Origin: Plazaster borealis
Taxonomy: Eukaryota > Echinodermata > Asteroidea > Forcipulatida > Labidiasteridae
Assembly (NCBI GenBank): GCA_021014325.1
Contig: CM037461.1
Location: 22,615,376 to 22,679,375 of the forward strand
DNA: 64,000 bases
Direction: 5' to 3'
Positions 32,575-44,813 of this stretch are shown here, in pieces. Within the stretch, counting starts at the first letter, position 1, and the number at the start of each line of letters is the position of its first letter. A program made the translations under genes and the position numbers. The notes beneath the pieces are model-generated. The model was not told where the DNA came from. It searched no databases and was given only the letters and a program-made list of their open reading frames with translations.

Positions 32575-32720
32575 GCTCGATTTTACAAAGCACTGCGATT
32601 CATTTTTAAGACGAGTTGTCGGTGTTACCATAGTGATTTGTATTGTGACATCACAGTTTGCTTAGCAATTAAGATTGATACACAGTTAAGATCAATCTTA
32701 GCTCTTTATGAAATCGGCAC
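32575..32720. mobile_element. Family H-like MITE nested in family G
   Basis: Ends GGGCTCGATTTTACAAAG and CTTTATGAAATCGGCAC are near-inverted. It contains the partial palindrome AAGATTGATAC / TTAAGATCAATCTTA. It resembles the family H ends GGGGCCGATTTCACAAA. Confidence 0.55.
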
Positions 32721-32929
32721 CTGACCCATCACCGGGTCAGGCTGACCTGGAAAGTAGTTAAACACTGGGATTTTAACTCGGATTCTGCATCATTTTGACC
32801 CATTTCTGGGTCATTTTGACACAGATTCCGGGTCGTACTGAACTCCGGGTCAAACTGACCCAGTCAGTTCCAACGGGACCCGGATCTGGGTCAATTCTGA
32901 CCCGGAAGCGCATTTTGTAAATGAAGGAT

Positions 32930-33170
32930 TGTGGTCAAGCGATCAAGTACACTGTATTGAAATTCTGTCGTTTACATGGTTTGGGTTCGAATCCCAGCAT
33001 GGCTGGTCATGATGCTTGTGTCCTTGAGCAAAATACCTAATACCATGATTGCTGTGTCCTTTGGATGGCGACGTAAAGCCATAGGTCTCATGTACTAGGA
33101 TATGTAGTGCATGTATGGAAGAGTAAGGTGTTTATCTCGGTGTTTCTGGTTCATTGCAAGCACCCTTTGT
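32930..33170 (+). mobile_element. tRNA-derived SINE (type 2)
   Basis: Box A-like GTGGTCAAGCGATCAAG and box B GGGTTCGAATCCC (about 32983-32995) are followed by CTTGTGTCCTTGAGCAAAA and TTTGGATGGCGACGTAAAGCC. The same body is seen inverted at 11765-12125 and 48186-48500. Confidence 0.7.
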
Positions 33171-33334
33171 CTATATAGCGGTTTCCTCGGGCTCACGAGT
33201 CACGATCAAGTTTGCATCTGAGGCATCCTTGATTCCATTACCAGCAATTAATCAGTATTTTATTGGAGAGTTTATGCATTCTATTGGTCAAAGGCTCGTC
33301 ACGTGGGGTGTAACATTTGGTATAAAGACCGGCC

Positions 33335-33845
33335 CTGACTCGGTCCATTAACAGCGGCTAGCCACCAACCCGGTCATTACTATGCAATGAAGACCGGGCT
33401 CTGGCTCGGTCCATTAACAGTGGCCAGCCACAAACCCGGTCATTATTTATGCAATGAAGACCGAGCTCTGGCTCGGTCCGTTAACACTGGGCAGCCACCA
33501 ACCCGGTCATAAACTATGCAGTGAAGACAGGGCTCTGGCTCGGTCCATTAACAGTGGCCAGCCACAAAACCCGGTCATTAACTATGCAGTGAAGACTGGG
33601 CTCTGGCAGGGTCCATTAACAGTGGTCATTAACGATGCAGTGAAGACTGGGCTCTGGCTCGGTCCGTTAACACTGGGCAGCCACCTACCCGGTCATTAAC
33701 TATGCAGTGAAGACAGGGCTCTGGCTCGGTCCATTATCAGTGGCCAGCCACCCACCCGATCATGCAGTGAAGACTGGGCTCTGGCTTGGTCCATTAACAG
33801 TGGCCAGCCACAAACCCGGTCATTACTATGCAGTGAAGACCGAGT
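33335..33845. repeat. Minisatellite, about 67-bp unit, about eight copies
   Basis: Repeats of GAAGACCGGGCTCTGGCTCG, GTCCATTAACAGTGGCCAGC and CACAAACCCGGTCATTA. One unit near 33590-33635 is shortened. A coding-like frame across it is a consequence of the period. Confidence 0.9.
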
Positions 33846-33899
33846 CATCACACTGTTACTCGCTAATACTCATAATAACAAGTAAGTTAATGTGAGAAT

Positions 33900-34950
33900 A
33901 ATGTTTTAATTGCATGACGACACCCGTACTTCTTAATGGAACTACTTCCTCTGGAAACAAACGAATCACATAATCAGGTGTAACAAAACAAAACAAAGTC
34001 AACGAGATGAATCCCGGACCGTCAAGTCGTCACTAAAGCTTCCTGTTGATGATGAAGTCAAGCTTCCCTTTCAACGGAACTAAACACAATCAACTCACGG
34101 TCCTTGTTTTTTTTTACACATCGGTCTAATTGCGCACAGTGTCAATCAATGAAATTGATACGGCATCGCGTGTGTGACGTAACACTATTAATTAATTTGT
34201 TTTCCTTTTGCCTCTGATATGACTCACACCCGTGTCCATTCATCAATTCCAGACCACAATCGACGTCTCTAATAAGACGAGTCCGGAACAAGACTTGCTA
34301 GACACCTGAATAAATGCATTAAACCTGTTTTGGGGTCCATGGGATAAAACCGATTAACGGGTTTCTTGTAATAGACCATGTAACTTGTGACATCACATGT
34401 TTACCAAAAGAGCCACAGAGCCTTGACTTCCTTTTGGCATATTTTGTACACATCTCCATGGAACAAAAACATTAAATATACAAGTACAGATTGCATCGGC
34501 TGATTTTTATCAATTTTTGATAGGAAGAAAGGGAGTACATCTCGAAACTTGTTCAGCTGTTACTATTGTAACTCTTGGATTTATGTGGAAGTTATAACAC
34601 ACAATATACAATTTTTCACATGACCAGTGCAGTATCTTGCCTGCCAGAAAGGCACTGGAATGTACATGGTCACTCTTTTCGATTAAGCCCCTTTTTAGTC
34701 GGTACAATATTCATTATAGTAATCTCTTCTGGCTGGCCCAGATATGTTGTTATATATAATTGGCCTCATGGTTTACACGTAATGATCTCATCAACCTACT
34801 TGCTTCATTGTACTATTTATTTTATATCTACTCAGTAACATCGTTGTAATGTTTCGTACAATTTTGTTTTAAATTTTTGAATGTTGTAACTGCTGGGCAC
34901 CTTTGAAACAAAAACCAGTGTTTCACTGATTGAATCAGGGATAAACAAGA
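33900..34950. other. Interval without recognised features
   Basis: AT-rich, with only short open frames of no recognisable type. I saw no repeat copies from the local families and no convincing exon. Confidence 0.4.
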
Positions 34951-34957
34951 GAGAAAG

Positions 34958-34995
34958 AAAGACTTTTTGACTTTTCAACTGGTACTTTATTGTCT
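34958..34995 (-). mobile_element. Possible non-LTR retrotransposon 3' end fragment
   Basis: Complement of the 16795-16840 tail: ACTTTTCAACTGGTACTTTA then TTGTCTC. It contains the AATAAA signal on the minus strand. Confidence 0.35.
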
Positions 34996-35101
34996 CAACA
35001 AAATTAACTCATATTACAAATAAAAAAAGAAAGTGCCAATTGAATACAAAACATCAAATCAACAATAAATAGCAATGGAAATACAAAACAGTAATTAATT
35101 A

Positions 35102-35150
35102 ATAAGAAAGAAAGAAAGAAAAAGAAAAAGAAAGAAGGGGAGAAAGAAAC
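35102..35150 (+). repeat. (GAAA)n microsatellite
   Basis: Repeated AAGAAAGAAAG, partly interrupted, adjacent to the retroelement-like tail on its left. Confidence 0.8.
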
Positions 35151-36084
35151 AACTACAGGATGGGGTGGTCGCTGAGCTAAATGACAGGTCTAACGTTGAA
35201 AAGATAACACAAACGAATGGATATGTCGCCAGGGAAACAGCATAACAAATTGAAAAGACGCAGATCTGAGCAGCAGATTATTGGAGAAGCCTGCACCCTC
35301 TCTGTAAATGGATATTTTACCATAAAAAGATAGCATCAAGATCGTGACTAGAATTGCCTTTAGAAAATTTAATAGTTTCATAAAACATTCATGAGGGGCT
35401 TATACTCATAACTGGTACACCGTGTTTAGCAAATGCCCCCTCAAAAATCTGTATTTTGTTGTGCACTTAATAAATTTAATAACACCTCTTCAGGTTACGG
35501 AAGTTATTTATTTGGTTCTGCAATGTTTTTTTACCATCGGAATGCAATTTCAAATTTGGTTTTGTTATTATTTCTTGATTTGGAGGAGGAGGGGGCATGA
35601 AGTGTGTATATAGATTATCTTGAAATCTTGAAGTCAGTCGAATGTAGAGAAGTACTTGGGCGCGTCTCGGTTGACTAGAAAGCATGCTATGGGTCAAACC
35701 GACACATACAACCGCGGCTGAGATGTTTACCGACCCTCGTCTCTGTGCGTGTAATAATTGACCGATGACGACAGGGATCGGTCTTATTGGCGACCCCGGG
35801 CCGCAGAATCTCTGCCGCCGCCGAGGGAAAATCGAAATGCCGCAAATTGGATGTGTTCGTAAATCTCGCTGTTTTAATATCAGCAGAGAGCTCATATCAT
35901 TATCTGGCGCGCGGTAATGATGAGAGAAAGATTTGTGCAGGCAAGCGTGCATAATGACAGCAGTAATATAAGAAAGTGTGATTGAATGGAACCAGCGTAC
36001 TCCCCCAGTGAAGCCGGTTGGGATTGATAAACAATTTAACTCGATGATGCCATCGGACTGCAGTCCACTGTCCGGTTTTAATTA

Positions 36085-36535
36085 AATAATCAGTACTCCA
36101 CCATTTTGTTTATATTTTTTATCTAAAACAATCAGCATTCCCCATCTACACCTAGCCAAATAGCATGGTAATGTCTTGTTACCATCCGGGGTCTTTTTCA
36201 CACACACAAAAATCCATCAATGACCAGCTCTCCCGGAATTCCCATAGGAATTGCACAGCAGTTGCTTGACCTTGGTGTCAATAGCCACTACTAGGTGAAA
36301 TGAACCATATGGTTTCCAGATGGTTTTTCTGTATACTTGTACAATGGCTGTAAGCAGTGACCTGGTTGTTTATTTGGATGAATTGAGTAGGGTTCATATC
36401 TAATGGTTTGGGCCATTTTAAATTGATTGGGTTCTCCACAAAAATTAATTACACGCAAAATACAAACGGACTGCAGCCTACTGACTGATGGCCTCACCGT
36501 GTGATTTGTTTTTGAGGATGTCACGCAGGGTTAAA
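36085..36535 (-). mobile_element. Family K repeat, copy 1
   Basis: About 440 bp that is the inverted counterpart of 52510-52960: AATCAGCATTCCCCATCTAC, CCTAGCCAAATAGCATGGTA, GACCAGCTCTCCCGGAATTC, CACACGGTGAGGCC (complement). High similarity over the whole length suggests fairly recent dispersal. No coding frame is conserved. Confidence 0.75.
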
Positions 36536-36595
36536 AGTTAGTTAGACAGGGTGTTTTTTTTTTGTCAAAGACGAGTATCCTCACTTGGTGCATCC

Positions 36596-36632
36596 CAACT
36601 AAAATAACACCCCAGTTTTTGCAGTGCAAGAT
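36596..36632. mobile_element. Family J terminal fragment
   Basis: AAAATAACACCCCAGTTTTTG plus CAGTGCA equals the right tip of family J. Confidence 0.5.
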
Positions 36633-36887
36633 GTAATCCATTTTGCCCGCGAGCACATCCAGAAGCTGCCACCAGTGCTCAATTTCATAGCGCTGTTTAA
36701 GCACAACAAAGTAGCTAAGCACAACAAAATTATGCTGACCAGAATGGGCAAAATTTTATAGAGCTGCTTAAGCACAACAAGTAGCTATAGGTACAACAAA
36801 ATGTGCGTATACGAGAATGAGGTTACCAGCTAAAATACCATGTCTCATGTATCTTCTGTAACTGGTATCCTGCTCATTTCTGCTTAC

Positions 36888-37322
36888 AGGGTCATTAATT
36901 GGGTTTTTGGCAAGGTAATGCTTATTAGGCAAAGATCTAAAGAAAGATAACATGAAAGTTACACGTGAAAGTTTCAGTTGCATACAGTGCCTACTTGCTG
37001 AGAAAACAGTTTAAAAAACCTGTTACGATATTTTTACAGGAACGTCGAATCCATCAAGCGAGGTGACAGCGGATACCAATCGCATATCTGACCGCAGCAT
37101 TCCCAAACGGACACCAACCCTCAGAAATCTGAAAAATTATTCATGCAATTGTTTCTCAGGATTCGAATGTTTTGGGGTGAACATTGGTCAAACCATACTA
37201 CTTCGAAGGGAATCCTTTCTCAAAATAGTTTATACCACCAACAGCTACAGTGCTTCTCATCAAGAATAAGTGTTTATGGTCATAATTGTTTGCAGTGCTT
37301 GCCAATCTATGACCCTACCTTT
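36888..37322 (+). mobile_element. Family C MITE
   Basis: It starts AGGGTCATTAATTGGGTTTTTG and ends CAATCTATGACCCTACCTTT, giving inverted AGGGTCAT tips. Internal words GAAAGTTTCAGTTGCATACAG and ACACCAACCCTCAGAAATCTG match 63618-64000. The centre is an imperfect CTCAGAAATCTGA/TTTCTCAGGATT palindrome. Confidence 0.75.
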
Positions 37323-37697
37323 TTAAAGGCACTGAACACGTTTGGAAATTGTCACAGACCAGTGTTCTCACTTGGTGTATCCCAACATATGCATAAAATA
37401 ACAAGCCTGTGAAAATTTGGGCTCAATTGGTCATCGAAGTTGCAAGAAAATGATGACAGAAAAAACACCATTGTTGTACAAATTTGTGTGCTTTCAGATA
37501 GGAATAAAAGGCTTCTTGCAAGAAGTTTTTCATTATTTTAGTGAGAAATTACCTCTTTCTCAAAAACTACGTTACTTCAGAGGGAGTCGTTTCCTACAAT
37601 GTTTTATACTATCGACAGCTCTCCGTTGCTTGTTACCAAGTAAGTTTTTATGCTAATACTTGTTTTGAGTCATTACCATACGTGTACGATACCTTAA
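37323..37697 (+). mobile_element. Family A MITE, full length
   Basis: It runs from TTAAAGGCACTGAACACG to CGTGTACGATACCTTAA, directly abutting family C on the left. The central hairpin is GGCTTCTTGCAAGAAGTTTT. Confidence 0.85.
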
Positions 37698-38179
37698 AGC
37701 AGCTCTATAAAATTTTGCCCTGAAAATAAGGAGGTGGTGATATGGATTCTGGCATGAATAACTATTATGTAATAGTAACTGTTTTCGTGGAATTAATTTC
37801 TTGATGAGGATACCTAGAATGACGGCTTGATTATCTTTGGACCCGAAGGCGTAATAATCATCGGATGGGTCCGTGTGTCTAGACCGAGTCGGCCTTTGGT
37901 TCAGGAAATTGGGATTGGCTGGAAATGCAACCAGAGTCATGTCTATGAGGAGACCTGACATTCTTAGTCATTTCCAAGATTGGTGTAATAATGATGTAAC
38001 AAACCAGTCCCTTCCCTCCAGCCCCCCCCCTTGTCTCCTTATTCATTGTTTATCCCCTTGATTTTTCTGTGTGCTTTCTGCCTCGCTCGCTCTCTCTCTA
38101 TTCATGTATTTCCACTTGACTGCTTCTGTTCTATTTCTACACTATACCTGTATTATATGTGTTGTGTTATGTGTGTTGT

Positions 38180-38280
38180 TATTTAGCCTTCGAGAAAGAC
38201 TCTGCTATGGTCGAAACATCAGGCCATACTTTTATTAGTTTGCATTTATACTACAGGTCCTTTTGGTTGGTAATCAGTTT
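38180..38280 (+). mobile_element. Retroelement-like tail with GAAAC-containing hairpin
   Basis: TTTAGCCTTCGAGAAAGACTC, GGTCGAAACATCAGGCC and GGTAATCAGTTTGCAACAAC recur in the same order at 63268-63390. A stem GACTCTGCTATGGTC precedes GAAAC. It is possibly Penelope-like, but the CUGANGA core is not in place. Confidence 0.4.
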
Positions 38281-38483
38281 GCAACAACTTATTCTAATTT
38301 CTCAATGATGGAGGTCTGGGCATGCGCACATTTCTCAGAGCAATGGATTTACGTGGAAAGGCTTTATCAAAATTGGCGGCTATCTACGGCTATGACGACG
38401 TATGCTAATAATGTATCATAGGGCCTATACATCAACGCATGATTTTAAATTAAACTTTAAATTGAAAATTTAGATTTAAATTT

Positions 38484-38886
38484 CAAAGGCAAAGTACACC
38501 TTTGGTTTTTGGAACCCTTCGATTGGTTTAATCCTATATTAATGTAGATATACACAATAAAACTTACCTATAAAAAATCATTTCAAAAGGTGGTAGCGTT
38601 TTTGAAATATGGCCAAGAATCCGGAGCGGTTATGTCCACACGCAGTATGAATAATCCGAAATGGAATACACAATCTGAGAAACGTATCTGACAGTAACGT
38701 TTCTCAGATTCAAATTTTTGGGGGATAAAAACTGATATCTTTTTCCATAACCACATTCCTTCGAAGTGGAATGATTTTAAAAATGCTTTATTAAACTGTC
38801 GAAAGCTGAGTTACTTCTAACGGAGTAAGTTTTTATTGCTATTAATAATTTTCAGAGTGATTACCAAACGTATACCTTCCTCTTAG
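38484..38886 (+). mobile_element. Family B MITE, diverged ends
   Basis: It starts CAAAGGCAAAGTACACCTTTG and ends CCAAACGTATACCTTCC. The centre CTGAGAAACGTATCTGACAG then TAACGTTTCTCAG is intact. The same CAAAGTATACCTTTGG left-end variant occurs at 55179. Confidence 0.8.
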
Positions 38887-39755
38887 GGTATTGCACGAAA
38901 AAAAAATCACCAATGAGAAAGTGGTATTTAATAATAGACCTTTTGCATTGACGTCATCAAGCCGCCATTTTAGAGGTAAACCGATGATGAAACAATGGAA
39001 AGGCACAGATGTGTACGCGCAGCGCACAGGATTGGCCAATGAATAACCACCTTTTGATCTAGGCGAGGGCGCCCTACTCAAATGACGTTATTTGCATAAG
39101 ATCTTTTAACAACTATTAAATGATCCCGACATCATCTTACGTACATAAATTTTGCAATGTTACATGGAATACAAGTATTTTGTGCATTGTCCGTGGCATA
39201 AGTAAAAGTGTGTATAAGGTTTTTTTCGTTTTGAAACAGCTGCTTAATCTGTCAATTTAAATCAGAAATACAAAACAAATTTTGCGAAAATCGGGCAGTG
39301 CAACTTTAACAACGGGTTCAGATTTGGCGACATCGTTACCATGTTCATTAATGTCGACATCGTTTTAACGCTACACAAGACTCTGTGGTTACATACTATG
39401 TATAAAAACCACATAATGTGCAACAGTGATGGTGACTAACTTGCAAAAACACTGCCGTTAGTCATAATGACGTAGCAGTGATCGAGCTGACCACCATATG
39501 CCAATCCGAAAGCAAACATAGAATCGGGGACACGGAGGTCACTTTCCGTGAGGCCAAGTCGTGCGAATCGCCGGCTTGCCGACTACGGAGTATAGACCTA
39601 AGTGCCGGCCGTCTTCCGTGGAAACATCATCTTTAGTTACCGACGTGATCAATACCGGATATTGATCCAACATGGGCGAAGAACACACGTGATCGCGTCA
39701 CAAAATTGAATGTAAAATGTTAAGTTTTAATTTTCCTTGATCAAAATTATGTTTC

Positions 39756-40122
39756 TTAAAGGCACTGAACACGTTTGGTAATTGTCAAAGACCAGTGTTC
39801 TCACTTAGTGTATCCCAACATGTGCATAAAATAACAAGCCTGTGAAAATTTGGGCTCAATTAGTCATCGAAGTTGCAAGAAAATGATGAAAGAAAAAACG
39901 CCCTTGTTGTACAAGTTTGTGTGCTTTCAGAGAGGAATAAAAGGCTTCTTGCAAGAAATCTTTTATTATTTTAGTGAGAAATTACCTATTTCTCAACTAC
40001 GTTACTTCAGAGGGAGTCGTTTCTCACAATGTTTTATACTTTCAACAGCTCTCTGTTGCTCGTTACCAAGTCAGTTGTTATGCTAATATTGAGTAATTAC
40101 CAAACGAGTACAGTGCCTTTAA
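39756..40122 (+). mobile_element. Family A MITE, full length
   Basis: It runs from TTAAAGGCACTGAACACG to CGAGTACAGTGCCTTTAA. The centre is GGCTTCTTGCAAGAAATCTT. Confidence 0.85.
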
Positions 40123-41584
40123 GCAGCAAGTACGTTGTCATGTTACCAGTATGCACAATGGCAGTCATCATTACTGATGTATTACACCAAAGGGGGACAG
40201 ACTATGTTGCCCTGTCAGCCTCGGTTTGGTTCATAAAGTTATAAATATGTAACGGACGGCCGAGCTGCCGGTATAGACCTATATCATGGTGCGGAAATCT
40301 TGATTTTCTCCCTGTCAAATCAATGTAACCAAACCGAGGCTGGACGGGCAAATAGTGTGGTTCCTTTTTGTTTGATGAATATTAGCATCCATTACTGCTG
40401 TTGGAAACAGGGAACATGACCAAGATGGTGGCAACATGATAAAGGTCTATAGGCAACCGCCGGTCAGTTCACCAAACTGTGTGAGGACACATCCTGCCTC
40501 CGGAAGTATGGACTATAAATATATACTAATCTACTGTTCTTTTCGCTCCAGCGGGAATATGCTGGCTGATGACCATTGGAGCTGACGACCATTGAAATAG
40601 AAAAAGAAAACCATGTTTACCGTAAAATGCTCTCTTTAACAGTTCTGAAAACATAACAGGAGTATTCCAATTGTAAAGTTGGTCAGTTTTATACAAAATG
40701 CGTAGAAATATTACCGAAAATTTTGAGTTGGTTGATTGCAGCGGCTAACGTGTATGAATGGGTCTAGGTGGGAATTTCATTACAAAACGTCTCCTCAAAA
40801 TGGCTACAAATATCGACATAATGTGAAGAAAAAAAATCGTTCATCCTCTGATTCTTTTTCACTGAATGTAATATTTAAGGGTAGATCTTTCATTCCTGAA
40901 AGTTTAAACATGATCCCTATGTACATCCTCTAGACATTTGATGATTGTATAGGTTTTTTTTTTTGAGAATGGTTTCTTCCTTTACGTGGTTTGCGTAAAA
41001 ACGGTTTCAGTTGACGGACGGGAACATTTGCCGCAGGTAATATTAATGTACACATCTTAAACAGACATGTAATACATGCCGTTTACGTTAAATATATGTT
41101 GCTTATTATATTTCTAAATTACTGAAGCAGTTATCAACACAACAAAATTACGAATGTTCTCTAGTGTAAAGATTTGGTGAAATTACAATATTTGAAGATA
41201 ACACTACCCTCAGATAAAATAGACTCGTCCAGGCAGTCTCAACAGCCGCCAACATGCAGTGAAATTCAAATCTTGTACATGTATTAATGTACATGTACAT
41301 GCACATGCACGTAGCGAACGACGTGTACTTCGCCGTTTGCGCAATGCGGAGCTTCGAACTGTCCACGTCGCGAGAGTCGGCGAACGAGATAACTTTTAAC
41401 GTAATGGCGCTTTGGTTGCGTTACCCCTTCCCCCCGGACTGTTGCTAAGGGTGTTGATGTGGTTGATGTGGACGTCCACTTCAACGCATGATGACGCGGC
41501 GATCCAGCCACAGCCGTAGCTGTAGCCGCCAATTTGGACACGACCGAACATTTGGACCGAAAATGGCGTTACTAATTAAGTCTA

Positions 41585-41975
41585 TGCAATAAATATACAT
41601 GATTGGTGAGGATAAAAACCATCATTGTTTAGTTTCAGTCTGAAAGCTAACTGATAATGCGGTTCATACTAGAACCTTTTTTTCTGTGAAATATTTCCCT
41701 CTGAAATGAAGTCATATTCGAAACAAAGTGTATCTGAAAACCTATAACAAAACGAGGCAGCTGATTTCGGTTGTTACAGCCAAAATTTAAGGACAATGAT
41801 TTTTTTTACATGCTGAAAATTGTGCATGTTTTTTCACTATTTTCTCCTGACTCACACAAGGGATTAAGTCCAAATTTTCATAATTTTTTTATTTCATGTA
41901 TAATGGTTGATCACTGTTGAACACTGTCTGCGGCTATTTTGTCAGCCCTACCAATCCTGTATAATGATACCTTTT
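41585..41975 (+). mobile_element. Family D MITE
   Basis: It begins ACATGATTGGTGAGGATAAA and ends CTACCAATCCTGTATAATG. Inverted tips (ATTGGTGAGG / CCTACCAAT region) are short. The body matches 43150-43515. Confidence 0.7.
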
Positions 41976-42328
41976 AACCAGTAGCAGACAACCTATGGCA
42001 TTGGCGCCATTAATATTATTCGCAACACGTTTTCTACATCCGCTAACAAGGGCCTCAACCGGTATACTCGAGGATCCCCGAGGCCGCTTTATACTTGCAA
42101 CATCGTTCACCGTTCATCAACCTCTTTTTCCACTGAAGCAACCCATTTCCGCTGCTGTCTCAGCCCGTATTTTGTATTCGGTCAAAAATAATGGAAGCTG
42201 TTCTTTCTCACTCGAGTGTTTGACTCGTGCATCGTGCGACTTTGCTGGAGCAAAGGTCCGAGTAAAAACAAGCGTGTTTACTCCTCTCGTCGACAGGTCC
42301 ACTATAAATGTGACGTCACTCAGGGATC

Positions 42329-42512
42329 CGGGTAAGAACCGGAAGCAAGATTTTGTTTCCTACAAACTTTTTGTCCCCAAACGGGAAATTAACATGGGCC
42401 CGGAGGAGGAGGATTCAAAAGAGGGCGCTATCAAGAGAAGTTTGTACACAGTTCGCCTTTTTGGGGACAAAAAAGTTCGTAGGAAAAAAAATCTCGCGGG
42501 GTAAGAACCGGA
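42329..42512. mobile_element. Fold-back element with direct repeats outside the arms
   Basis: An arm containing TCCTACAAACTTTTTGTCCCC (about 42357-42377) is mirrored by GGGGACAAAAAAGTTCGTAGG (about 42463-42483). GGGTAAGAACCGGAA occurs outside each arm (42329 and 42499). The spacer is about 85 bp. An open frame runs through it without recognisable homology. Confidence 0.55.
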
Positions 42513-43149
42513 ACGCCAGGGTACGCTGGGAAAGTACATAGGCGAGGTCACGTGACGGTGTACGGGGAGACAGTCATGCGTTTGTTTTGTTGTTGTTTTT
42601 GGTGGCGTCTCCTCCTCTGGGGTTGGATGTTTTTGTTTGAGAGTGTTTATTCGGATTATTTCCCACGACCTGTCTGGAGGACATGTTATTATTCAAATTA
42701 TTGTTGACTGATTTAGTGAGGTATACATATAGGTGGTCTATCGCTAAGCGATAACGACTTTGTAGAGAAAACAAGATAAAACAACTGATGCATTTACTAT
42801 GGTATTTCAGTATCTATACACGTATTGTTTTAGTAGTATTTGTAGAATGGATGCAGTGCAGAAAAATCTCATTTTTATAATGGTTTATTGGTTTATTGGT
42901 CTATATTGTTCCAGGCAGCCATAGGCCTACAGCTGAACTGCAACAGGATTACGATTGTTTTTAACCGAAAAACACCGTACATGTAATTTGGTACAAAAGC
43001 AAAATATCAACACAAGTGTAACATTAAAATCTTCATAAAGAAATATTAACATAAATATAAGAAAACAATTTTAAAAAGTTCTTAAAAAAGGGAGAATATT
43101 AAAATTTCTTATTAAAAACACTAGATTAGCTTCAGAGTTAAATGTGTTG

Positions 43150-43515
43150 TACATGATTATTAAGGATAACAAACATATTGTTTAATTGTAGTCTGAAAGT
43201 TTACTGATTATGAAGTTCATAGAACCATTTTTCTGTGAAATAATAACCTATGAAATGAAGTCATTCGAGAAAACTGTATCTGATAAACTATTTTGTAAAA
43301 AGCAACATCTGATTTCGGTTGTTACATTCCAATACAATGAGCTTACATGCTAAAAATTGTGCATTGTTTTTCACTATTTTTGTCCCGACTCACACACCGG
43401 ATTAAGCCCATATTTTCACAGGTTTGTTATTTCATGTGTACGGTTGATCACACAAAACATGAACACTGTCTTGTCGACTATTTTGTCAGCTCTACCAATC
43501 CTGTATAATCTCTAA
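43150..43515 (+). mobile_element. Family D MITE
   Basis: ACATGATTATTAAGGATAAC to CTACCAATCCTGTATAATC. The right third (TTTCACAGGTTTGTTATTTC, GTCAGCTCTACCAATCCTG) is also shared with family B2 at 44240-44325, showing module exchange between families. Confidence 0.7.
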
Positions 43516-43967
43516 TGGTTACACACCGATTTGCTTGAAGTATAGTGGGATCAGAGCTGTGTATTGAGAGAGTTGGGACATAGAGGGACCAGTTTTCTTT
43601 GGTCACGTGGTTGCTGGACGCCATTTTTTGTTCCAAATGCAGCACAACATCTTACCTTCTCCGAGGCACACACTCAGCGGTCGTTGCCTCGTGCGATATT
43701 CAAGAGGCCACCCTTGCAAGTGAAAATCTATACTACAGTTAACAGACAACTTTGCATTACACCCAGTTGTAATATGCTCAAGATAGAATTTCGTTTTCAT
43801 GAGATCGAACCCGGATCCGAGTTTTACAAAGTTATACCAGTTATTTTGTTTACCGGGTGAAACAGTAGAAATTCAAGGTTATAAACATTTTAAATATCAG
43901 AGTGCTAGAATGGTTTGATTCTACCGAGTGTCCCTGTGGTTAACAATATAATACATCTATTTTGCAA

Positions 43968-44331
43968 TTAAAGGCCCTGTACACTATTGGTAAGATCGAA
44001 AAACATAAATGTTCACAGATTCACACATGACATGATTTAAAGTAAGTAATGGTAGAAAGGGTTCCTTAAAATATTTCTGCCTAAAATGCTATCGTTTCTG
44101 AGAAAATAATGAGTAAAACAATAGTTTTTATCACGCGTGATAATAAACTCGATGTTTGAAAAACAGAAAACACATAAGGTCTCTTTTCACTATTTTCTCG
44201 TGACCTCGATGACCAATTGAGCTCAAATTTTCACAGGTTTGTTATTTCATGTATAATGGTTAATCACACAAAACATGAACGTTGTTTGCGACTGTTTTGT
44301 TAGCTCTACCAATCCTGTATAATACCTTTAA
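43968..44331 (+). mobile_element. Family B2/D hybrid MITE
   Basis: Left end TTAAAGGCCCTGTACACTATTG and body as at 27611. The last about 90 bp are family D-like (CACACAAAACATGAACG, ACCAATCCTGTATAAT) before CCTTTAA. It directly abuts the family A copy on its right. Confidence 0.75.
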
Positions 44332-44681
44332 AGTCACTGGACACGTTTGGTAATTGTCAAAGACCAGTATTCTCACTTGGTGTATCCCAGCATATGCATA
44401 AAAGAACAAACCTGTGAAATTTTGGGCTCAATTGGTCATCGAAGTTGCAAGAAAATAATGAAGAAAAAACACCCTTGTTGCACAAATTTGTGTGCTTTCA
44501 GATGCCTGAAAACGATTCAAATAGTTTAGTGAGAAATTACCTCTTTCCCAAAAACTACGTTACTTCAGAGGGAGTCGTTTCTCACAATGTTTAATCAGCA
44601 GCTCTCCGTCGCTTGTTACCAAGTAAGTTTTTATGCTAATATTTGTTTTGGGGCATTACCAAACGTATACGATACCTTTAA
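44328..44681 (+). mobile_element. Family A MITE with shortened centre
   Basis: It runs from TTAAAGTCACTGGACACG to CGTATACGATACCTTTAA. The centre is reduced to GATGCCTGAAAACGATTCAAA. Its right edge is 133 bp from the stop of the minus-strand gene at 44814, on the 3' side of that gene. Confidence 0.8.
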
Positions 44682-44813
44682 ACTGATGTAAAATGCATTG
44701 GAATAGACTATCTGCATGGAAGGATGGGGGTGAATTCATAGTTTTTGAAAGAGTTTATGCAGTAATTAGTGGTTTTGCTGAGACAGCTTTAGTACACGAG
44801 CTCGACCCCAGGG

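Larger units (their letters stand above)
32362..32910. mobile_element. Family G MITE carrying two nested insertions
   Basis: G sequence occupies about 32362-32404, a few bases near 32566-32574, and 32720-32910 (ending GGGTCAATTCTGACCCGG). The insertions are a 153-bp MITE (32405-32557) and a family H-like element (32575-32720). Confidence 0.75.
36684..37723. mobile_element. Family E MITE carrying nested family C and family A elements
   Basis: E sequence is present at 36684-36887 (CAATTTCATAGCGCTGTTTAAGC, tandem with a second start near 36750) and at 37698-37723 (AAGCAGCTCTATAAAATTTTG). Family C (36888-37322) and family A (37323-37697) lie between, back to back. Confidence 0.7.

Noticed and set aside
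35476..35952. 158-codon open frame (-)
   Set aside because: No homology recognised, and a poly-Pro run arises from a GGAGGAGGAGG tract. The moderately GC-rich 35640-35950 segment might be regulatory but I cannot support it.
41995..42504. 169-codon open frame (+)
   Set aside because: It runs through a fold-back repeat and has no recognisable domain. Composition is not distinct enough to claim coding.
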